64,000 nucleotides of DNA from Citreicoccus inhibens. GTDB taxonomy: Bacteria > Myxococcota > Myxococcia > Myxococcales > Myxococcaceae. Each line of letters begins with the position of its first letter. Position 1 is the stretch's first letter. Below the pieces are notes generated by a model, which searched no databases, was not told the DNA's origin, and was given only the letters and a program-made list of their open reading frames with translations. The stretch is from positions 62,001 to 126,000 of the forward strand of contig NZ_JAHNZT010000021.1 of the NCBI RefSeq assembly GCF_019039035.1. Direction: 5' to 3'. Below are positions 58,457-64,000 of the stretch, one piece after another. The position numbers and the translations under genes are program-made.

Positions 58457-58812
58457 GCCGCTTCACAGAGCAACGGCAGGGCCACGACCGCGGCACTCCC
58501 GCGGGCTCAACAATTTCAAACACGTGGCGTCAGCCCTCCGCGCGACGATTCCGAGGGCTGGATCCAGCTTCTAGAATCCAGACACGTTGCGCCTGAATGT
58601 TTCACCCGAACTCCGCTGTGTTGCAGGCTATCCAGGAGGTCCGCCGCACCGCGTGGCGCGGAATTGCAAGTGATGTTTGTGTTTCAGGGCTATCCGAGTT
58701 CCGGTCCGGCGGCGGCACCGGGTGTCCGACATGGTCCTCGCATGTGCGCCTCCCCAGAACGTTCAAGACTTCAAGCTGTCCAGCAGTTAAGCCTGCTGCT
58801 CAGGAGGTTCAG
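58457..58812. other. 356-base divergent intergenic region
   Basis: It lies between the GTG of the large secreted gene and the OsmC start, so it holds both promoters, though I see no clear -35/-10 pair. A 6-base-pair inverted repeat CTGGAT/ATCCAG spans 58558-58581. Overlapping it, the minus strand of 58579-58598 reads ATTCAGGCGCAACGTGTCTG, matching 18 of 20 bases of the hairpin repeat at 19164-19183. AGGAGG sits five bases before the OsmC ATG. An open frame through the region has no ribosome site and is not called. Confidence 0.55.
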
Positions 58813-59277
58813 ATGGCACACACGCATCGTTACGAAGTCGAGTGTCGGTGGGAGGGCTCCACCGGTGTGGGTTACGAGTCGTATGACCGCTCACACGTGG
58901 CGCGGGCCATTCCAGCGGCGGCGTCCCTGGAGCTCAGCTCGGACCCGACGTTCCGAGGCAACCCCGCGCGCACCAACCCCGAGCAACTCCTGGTGCTGGC
59001 CGCGTCGTCCTGTCAGCTCCTGTCCTTCCTCGCCATCGCCGCCCGGGCGCGCTTCAACGTGGTCCGCTACGAAGACCGCGCGGAGGCGGTGATGCCCGAG
59101 GACGACAAGCCCATCCGAATCACCTCCATCGTCCTGCGCCCCCGCATCTACCTGGCCAAGGGCCCCAGCGAGGAGCGGGTGCGCGCGCTCATCGAGCAAG
59201 CCCACCGCGAGTGTTACATCGCCAACAGCGTGCGCACCGACATCCGCGTCGAGCCCGAGCTCCACTTCGTCGACTAG
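58813..59277 (+). CDS. OsmC/Ohr family peroxidase
   Basis: This encodes 154 residues. AGGAGG ends six bases before the ATG, which fixes the start. The two redox cysteines are in place: AASSCQLLSFLAIAARARF (the peroxidatic Cys at the start of the central helix) and AHRECYIANSV (the resolving Cys). The N-terminal strand stretch and NPEQLLVLA are typical of OsmC-like proteins. They form dimers that reduce organic hydroperoxides with thiol electrons in the cytoplasm. A branch assignment between OsmC, Ohr and YhfA types is not possible here. Confidence 0.88.
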   Translation: MAHTHRYEVECRWEGSTGVGYESYDRSHVARAIPAAASLELSSDPTFRGNPARTNPEQLLVLAASSCQLLSFLAIAARARFNVVRYEDRAEAVMPEDDKPIRITSIVLRPRIYLAKGPSEERVRALIEQAHRECYIANSVRTDIRVEPELHFVD

Positions 59278-59313
59278 CGGTCGATTGCGGCTCGGATTGA
59301 ACGAAACGTCCAT

Positions 59314-59336
59314 GTTGGTTTTTATGTCAAACCAAC
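59314..59336 (+). terminator. Hairpin after the OsmC gene
   Basis: GTTGGTTT (59314-59321) pairs perfectly with AAACCAAC (59329-59336) across seven bases, 36 bases after the OsmC stop. The stem is A/T-rich and no T run follows, so it may instead be a regulatory structure. Confidence 0.4.
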
Positions 59337-59515
59337 TCGTGCAATTCGAGCAATGTCTTTGTATTGGGAAGCCCGCAGTCGTGCACGGGAGTGCGCGGTT
59401 GTCTGTTGAGCACCTGATGAGGAAACGCGTTTCTCCGACCTGGCACGGCGGATGAACAGGGAGGGCACGGCCTTTCTCACTGAGGGAGGCTTTACTCTCT
59501 GGAGGAACGACGAAA

Positions 59516-61195
59516 ATGCAGCAGCCATGGAAGGCCGCGCTCACGGCGGCAGCGGTGGTGGTGGGGGGTGGAGCGGCACAGGCACATGACTTCGTTGTGT
59601 TGAAGCTGGTGAATGGACACCAGACCATCGATGTCACCTCCTATCCAACGACACTCGACTTCACGACGGTCGCCCTCAACGCTCACCCCACGCTCCCCTC
59701 GGAGCTGTTGACCGCCACGGATCCGCTGCTGGAGCCGTTTGGTTGGACCTTCACGCCGACCCTGCCTCAGTCCGTCCCGGTGGGCGGCAACCTCATCAGC
59801 TATTACAAGTACGTCATCAACAGCCCGGCGGACTGCGTCACCCTGGGCAACGCGGATGATGACCCGACGACGCCGGGCTCTCCGGACCCCTCGTTCACCA
59901 ACACCTTCGCGGTCACCTGGGACAGCGGTACCGCGCAGAGCTCGGTGAAGGTGACGTGCAAGGCGTCCAACGCGCTCCCCTGCGACAACACGCTGTACTT
60001 CTCCGCGAGCGGTCTGGGCCTGCCCAACACCACGCTCAACAAGATGGACACGACGACGGCCGCGCTGACTCCGTTCTCCACGGCGTCTGCCTTCTACGCC
60101 GCCACGGCGTTCAACCACCTGGATGGCTACGTCTATGCCATCGACAACACGCTGCCGCTGAAGAACCTCATCAAGATTGGCGCGGACGGCGTGGCCACCG
60201 CGGTGGCGCCGCTCCCCGAGCTGGGCCTCAACACGTTCCCCGCGGGCACCGTGCTCGCGGATGGCACGTACCTCGTCTACAGCGGCCCGGGCTTCGGCGT
60301 CCTGCCTGAGTACGCGCGCATCAACCTGACCACGAACTCCGTCACGTTCGCGGGCCCCACGCTGACGGTGGCCGAGGTGCTCGACTTCGCCACGAACCCG
60401 ACCGACAGCAAGGTGTATGGCTACAACCACGTGACGCACCGGCTCACCACGTTCGATCCGGCCACGGGTGCCACCACCGACTTCGGTCCCGTGGGCCCGA
60501 ACGACGCGCTCACCGGCCTGCCGGCGCTCTACTTCGTCGCGCCCGCCGCCGCCTTCGACTCCGCCGGCAACTTCTACATCTACGGCAGTGACCTGACGGG
60601 CCTCATCCACCCGGTGAACACGCTCTACAAGGTGGACATCGCCACGGGTGCCTTCACGGTGGTCGCCGTCGGTGACGTGAGCCTCAACGGCAACGAGAAC
60701 TTCGCCATGTGCGCGTTCCCGCCGACCGTGGGCGGTGGCCAGCCGTCCATCACCCGCAACGAGGGCTACTTCAAGACGCATGAGCAGGCGGTGGCCGCGT
60801 GCCTCGCGAAGGGTGGCGACATCGACCTGGGCAAGCTCGGCGTCATCGGGAGCAAGGAAGAGGCCCTGGGCGTGCTGTGGATGAACCCGGCCACCACGGC
60901 GGATCGCCGTCAGCGCTCCGACGAGGACGCCATGCGCGTGAAGCTGGGTCGTCAGACGCTCACCGCCATGTGCAACGCACGCCTCTTCGGCTCGCCTGCG
61001 CAGCAGAGCATCGACAGTGCCCGGTCCGCCATGGACTCCGGCTCGCCCTCGGACATGGAGACGCGCCTGAAGGAGCTGCGTGTGCTCAACGACCAGGGCT
61101 CCAAGCTGTCGCTGCCCGCGGCCTTCAACGGTGGCCCGGCGGGGGCGCGGCATGCCCTCTCCATCGCCAGTTCGCCTCGGGGCGGCAGCCGCTGA
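59516..61195 (+). CDS. Secreted beta-propeller-like protein with cysteine-rich C-terminal domain
   Basis: This encodes 559 residues. GGAGGA lies about ten bases before the ATG, and a Sec signal peptide ends after AAQA. Residues 20-165 form a beta domain with cysteines. About 165-410 reads as a propeller with repeated FNHLDGYVYAIDN and LYKVDIATGAF blades (DUF6923-like). The last 150 residues carry NEGYFKTHEQAVAACL, IDLGKLGVIGSKEEALGVLW and LTAMCNARLFGS, close to the 'GYWKNH...LG...' domain found at the C-terminus of many secreted bacterial proteins. The next gene, a lipoprotein, follows after 52 bases, so an operon is likely. The function is unknown. Confidence 0.78.
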   Translation: MQQPWKAALTAAAVVVGGGAAQAHDFVVLKLVNGHQTIDVTSYPTTLDFTTVALNAHPTLPSELLTATDPLLEPFGWTFTPTLPQSVPVGGNLISYYKYVINSPADCVTLGNADDDPTTPGSPDPSFTNTFAVTWDSGTAQSSVKVTCKASNALPCDNTLYFSASGLGLPNTTLNKMDTTTAALTPFSTASAFYAATAFNHLDGYVYAIDNTLPLKNLIKIGADGVATAVAPLPELGLNTFPAGTVLADGTYLVYSGPGFGVLPEYARINLTTNSVTFAGPTLTVAEVLDFATNPTDSKVYGYNHVTHRLTTFDPATGATTDFGPVGPNDALTGLPALYFVAPAAAFDSAGNFYIYGSDLTGLIHPVNTLYKVDIATGAFTVVAVGDVSLNGNENFAMCAFPPTVGGGQPSITRNEGYFKTHEQAVAACLAKGGDIDLGKLGVIGSKEEALGVLWMNPATTADRRQRSDEDAMRVKLGRQTLTAMCNARLFGSPAQQSIDSARSAMDSGSPSDMETRLKELRVLNDQGSKLSLPAAFNGGPAGARHALSIASSPRGGSR

Positions 61196-61247
61196 GTCCA
61201 GGACTCGGGCCTCAATCACAACCCAACGGATTCTGGAGAATACAGAC

Positions 61248-61847
61248 ATGAAGAACTGGAAGCAGTGGACGGTGGCGGTGCTGGGGAGCCTGGCCCTCGC
61301 GGGGTGCGGTGAGTCGAAGCCGCCGGTGGACACGCCGGACACCACCCCTCCTCCCACGAATGGCGGCAGCTCGCCCGTGGGCGATGACGACGCGGTGGTG
61401 CAGCTCGCCGACAACCAGTACGAGGTGCGCATCCTCGGCACCGGGGCGAAGAAGTTCCAGGGCGCGTTCGTCAACGTGGACAGCATGACGGTGACCGCGA
61501 ACGGCACGCCCCTGCCGGTGGAGATGAAGTCCACCGTGATGGACCTGGCTCGCACGGACCACGCGTTCCTCGTCGGCCTCTTCACCCTGCCGCCCGGCAC
61601 GGACTCCGCCCAGGTCGTCATCCGCCTGGATGAGTTCGGCGGCTTCGACAGCGCCAACGGCCCGTCCGGCGTCGCCGGCCCGTCCGGTGCGCTCGATGTC
61701 CGCACGGCGCCCATCCGCTTCGAGGTCACCCGCGCCCTGCTGACGCCTCGCCGTCACGCGGTGGTGCAGATGGACCTGAGCCGGTCCGTGGTCTCGCAGC
61801 GCGCGGGCGACACGCTCATGCTGCCGAGCACCGTGGTGGCCTACTGA
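61248..61847 (+). CDS. Lipoprotein, unknown function
   Basis: This encodes 199 residues. GGAG is nine bases before the ATG. The signal peptide ends in LALAGC. A Pro/Thr/Gly linker of about 25 residues leads to one beta-sandwich-like domain (YEVRILGTGAKKFQGAFVNV, FEVTRALLTPRRHAVVQMDL). I do not recognise the family. It is second in an operon with the secreted propeller-like gene and is followed by a strong hairpin. Confidence 0.75.
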   Translation: MKNWKQWTVAVLGSLALAGCGESKPPVDTPDTTPPPTNGGSSPVGDDDAVVQLADNQYEVRILGTGAKKFQGAFVNVDSMTVTANGTPLPVEMKSTVMDLARTDHAFLVGLFTLPPGTDSAQVVIRLDEFGGFDSANGPSGVAGPSGALDVRTAPIRFEVTRALLTPRRHAVVQMDLSRSVVSQRAGDTLMLPSTVVAY

Positions 61848-61877
61848 AGTCCCGCTGACCTCGCTTCGTCGAGGCAA

Positions 61878-61909
61878 GACGCCCGGCACCTGTCTTGGTG
61901 CCGGGCGTC
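61878..61909 (+). terminator. Strong hairpin terminator candidate after the lipoprotein operon
   Basis: GACGCCCGGCACC (61878-61890) and GGTGCCGGGCGTC (61897-61909) form a perfect 13-base-pair stem with a six-base loop, 30 bases after the stop. The T run is poor (GTCATCT). A smaller hairpin, CCTCG/CGAGG, precedes it. Confidence 0.6.
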
Positions 61910-62033
61910 GTCATCTGGGCGGTTCACTGTGGGGTGCCGGGCGCACCTATCCAGGTGGCTCGAATCTTCGCCTCCTCAGCGGAATTCCGGGTTCAAGCCT
62001 GACGGCCAATGCTGTCCTGGTGGAAACTGTCTG

Positions 62034-62047
62034 CTCAATCGATTGAG
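62034..62047. promoter_or_regulatory. 14-base perfect palindrome CTCAATCGATTGAG
   Basis: This perfect palindrome lies 74 bases upstream of the styrene-monooxygenase-like gene in an otherwise gene-free 274-base interval. Its length and position fit an operator for a dimeric regulator, though no regulator gene is adjacent. Confidence 0.45.
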
Positions 62048-62121
62048 TTCAAGACTCGGTCGTTCTTGGCGTCTGGGTTCGCGACGTAGAGTCCGCGAGA
62101 CCAGCCGGGAAATGAGGGGCC

Positions 62122-63387
62122 ATGCGGGACATTGGCATTGTGGGGGCGGGGCAGGCGGGCTTGTTGCTCGCGTTCGCCCTGAGGTCTGAAGGCTATCCAG
62201 TCACGCTCTATTCGGACCGGACGCCGGAGCAGATCTTCAACGCGCGCATCCAGGCCACGACGTACCTGTTCGGGCGGGCCTGTCAGTACGAGCGCGAACT
62301 GGGACTGAACTTCTGGGAGGGGCAGGGTGACCACTCCCAGGGCGGTGACCTGGACATCTGTGGGGCGCCGGGGACTCGGGCACTTCGGGTGTACGGGCGG
62401 GTCCGCGTGCCGGGCATGGCCGTGGACCTGCGGGTCAAGTATCCGCGCTGGCTCGGGGAGCTGGAGCGCCGCGGCGGCACGGTCGTTTATCACTCCATGG
62501 ACTCGCAGGGCCTGGAGGCGCTCGCGTCACGCCACGAGCTGGTGGTGGTGACCACGGGCCGCAATTCCTTTCCAGGGCTGTTCGAGCGAGACGCGGAGCG
62601 CAGCCCGCACACGCGGCCGGCGCGCAACCTGGCGGCGATGGTCATTCGGGGCATGCGGACCTGGAACGACACGCCCTTCCCGGCCCTCAAGTTCGTCCTG
62701 GCGCCCGGGCACGGGGAGTACTTCTCCATGCCCTACCATGATCGCATCCGCGGCCCCGAGACGTGCATTCTGGTCGAGGCCATCCCTGGACAGGGATTGG
62801 ACCGCTTCGGCGACGCCAGGGACGCGGCGGAGATGTTCGCGCGCATGCGCGGGGTGGTGCATGACTTCTCCCCCTGGCTGGAGTCTCGGCTGGAGGGGGC
62901 CTCCATCGTGGATGAGTCGTCGTGGTTGGTGGGGGGCTTCACCCCCATGGTGCGCAAGCCGGTGGGACGGCTCGCCTCGGGGAAGGTGGTGTTGGGCTTG
63001 GGGGACGCGGTCATCCTCAATGACCCCATCGCGGGGCAGGGGCTCAACTGCGCCTCGAAGGCCGCGCACGCCCTGTTCGAGGCCATCCGCGAGTGGGGAG
63101 ACCGGCCCTTCACGGAGGGCTGGATGCAGGAGACCTCCGAGCGCTTCTGGCAGCGCGAGGGCAAATACATCACCGCCTTCACCAACCTGCTGCTGTCGCC
63201 CGCGTCGCCGCACATGCAAGGCTTCCTGGGCGCCGCGTCCGAGGTGCGCTCGCTGGGCGACCTCTTCTTCGACAACTTCGGAGAGCCGCAGCGCTTCTGG
63301 CCGTGGATCGACAGCGCCGAGCAGACCCAGGCGCTCATCGCGGAGGCCGCGCGCGCCGAAGTGAAGCAAGGCGCAGGGGGCGCGTAG
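62122..63387 (+). CDS. Styrene/indole monooxygenase-like flavoprotein (StyA type)
   Basis: This encodes 421 residues, the length of StyA (415). GAGGGG precedes the ATG. It opens with the FAD-binding RDIGIVGAGQAGLLLAFAL, then VTLYSDRTPEQI. LVVVTTGRNSF, LAPGHGEYFSMP and GLGDAVILNDPIAGQGLN follow at the positions these blocks have in StyA. Such enzymes epoxidise styrene or indole using FADH2 supplied by a separate reductase (StyB). No reductase gene is in the window. Members also act in natural-product pathways, so the substrate stays open. Confidence 0.85.
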   Translation: MRDIGIVGAGQAGLLLAFALRSEGYPVTLYSDRTPEQIFNARIQATTYLFGRACQYERELGLNFWEGQGDHSQGGDLDICGAPGTRALRVYGRVRVPGMAVDLRVKYPRWLGELERRGGTVVYHSMDSQGLEALASRHELVVVTTGRNSFPGLFERDAERSPHTRPARNLAAMVIRGMRTWNDTPFPALKFVLAPGHGEYFSMPYHDRIRGPETCILVEAIPGQGLDRFGDARDAAEMFARMRGVVHDFSPWLESRLEGASIVDESSWLVGGFTPMVRKPVGRLASGKVVLGLGDAVILNDPIAGQGLNCASKAAHALFEAIREWGDRPFTEGWMQETSERFWQREGKYITAFTNLLLSPASPHMQGFLGAASEVRSLGDLFFDNFGEPQRFWPWIDSAEQTQALIAEAARAEVKQGAGGA

Positions 63388-63481
63388 CGTCGGCGCGGGC
63401 GCCTTCACCGAAGGTTCATGAAAGTTGACGGGCGCGGAGGCGCCGGTGCGCGTTCCATGCGGGCCTGGGAAGGAGCCACGC

Positions 63482-64000
63482 ATGGCATCGGGCAAGGCCC
63501 TCTTGGGCAGCGTCCTGGGACGGTTGCTCTTTCGCAGCGCGCGCATCACCGAGGCGGAGGAGCTGTCGCCCCGGTTTCGTCAGGTGACGTGGACCGGGCC
63601 GGAGCTGCGGGGCGTGGCCTGGACGCCCGATGGGGCCGCGAGGCGAAGGTGGGGGAGGTCTGCCAGTTCCTCGGGCCGCGCTCCTCCATTGATGGGGCGG
63701 CACTCCCGCCGCGCCCACGCGCTCCACTGCGTGTTCGAGGTGTCCGACCCCGTGGCGAGCGCGAGCGTCCTCCAACGGCTCGGCGTGGAGCACGCGGACT
63801 GTGTCCCGCGCGAGGCCGGATACGGGCACCTGGACCTGCTCTCGGCGCGGCTTGGCGACGCGCTGCGGGTCTTGCCGGAGGCGGACCTCGTCCTGACGGG
63901 GCGGGCCCAGGCCCTCCAGGCCCTGCGTGCCCGGCTGCGCGCGCACGGGCTCGCTCGGCCGGGGCGGAGCAAGGCCTACGGGTCCGCGGGCAAGGTCGGC
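63482..64000 (+). pseudogene. Decayed siderophore-interacting protein (ViuB-like) gene, runs off right edge
   Basis: The start looks normal (AAGGAG six bases before ATG) and ITEAEELSPRFRQVTWTGPELRGVAW matches the opening of the FAD-dependent ferric-siderophore reductase family. Then the frame breaks. Bases of about 63632-63700 encode the conserved KVGEVCQFLGPRSSIDG only in another frame. About 55 codons around the R-x-Y-T flavin-binding motif are missing before it, and the stretch expected before AHALHCVFEV is missing after it. The second break restores the frame, so an open frame persists but with nonsense in the middle. Near the end KAYGSAGK replaces the conserved KAYW. FAD binding should be lost. 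Confidence 0.7.

Noticed and set aside
59314-59336. A standard rho-independent terminator after the OsmC gene
   Set aside because: The stem is good, but no T run follows. Kept only as a low-confidence hairpin.

Overview
The window is very GC-rich (about 70% or more by eye), gene-dense and full of long secreted or lipid-anchored proteins, eukaryote-like protein kinases, beta-propeller and HEAT-repeat proteins, a sigma-54 activator and a MYXO-CTERM-like anchor. Together these point to a fruiting myxobacterium (Myxococcota, Myxococcus/Corallococcus-like). No rRNA, tRNA, CRISPR array, integrase or insertion sequence was recognised. Because of the base composition, most long open frames antisense to genes are shadows; they are left out.

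Layout. 1-6.1 kb: a giant WD40 plus HEAT-repeat protein on the minus strand, cut by the left edge. 6.3-10.3 kb: a small secreted protein and a metzincin lipoprotein, a DUF488 protein, a MATE exporter and a sugar O-acetyltransferase. 10.4-18.8 kb: a second helical-repeat protein and a 1890-residue Ser/Thr-kinase-like/AAA/GAF/histidine-kinase hybrid whose kinase domain looks dead. 18.8-19.3 kb: a gene-free stretch with small tandem hairpins and a strong terminator. 19.3-23.7 kb: a YhaN/YhaO-type (SbcCD-like) ATPase and nuclease pair. 23.9-28.1 kb: a carboxypeptidase-regulatory-repeat protein, a VOC protein and a lipoprotein. 28.2-30.8 kb: a three-gene minus-strand group (DyP-peroxidase-like, class 1 isoprenoid-synthase-like, GPP-methyltransferase-like). 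30.9-33.2 kb: a flavin monooxygenase divergent from a TetR regulator.

33.3-38.2 kb: a ferritin-like protein, a degenerate DNA-methylase-like protein, a TPR protein with a structured leader, an alpha/beta hydrolase with a clear sigma-70-type promoter, a small unknown, and a YedY-like molybdoenzyme coupled to a b-type cytochrome. 38.3-49.4 kb is the most coherent region: a PKD/beta-helix lipoprotein, then a sigma-54 activator translationally coupled to a membrane Ser/Thr kinase with an external FG-GAP propeller. A textbook-spaced sigma-54 promoter lies between that kinase and a divergent RCC1-repeat lipoprotein, so the pieces may form one surface-signalling circuit. 49.4-54.4 kb: small secreted proteins, a JAMM-like lipoprotein, an orphan ABC solute-binding protein, an unrecognised zinc-ribbon protein and a VOC protein. 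54.6-58.5 kb: a secreted Ig/DUF11-like protein in which a MYXO-CTERM-like anchor is followed, in frame, by a beta-barrel module. 58.8-64 kb: an OsmC protein, a two-gene secreted protein/lipoprotein operon, a styrene-monooxygenase-like flavoprotein and a decayed siderophore-interacting-protein gene running off the right edge.

All function calls rest on reading motifs and remembered family patterns. No database search was possible.
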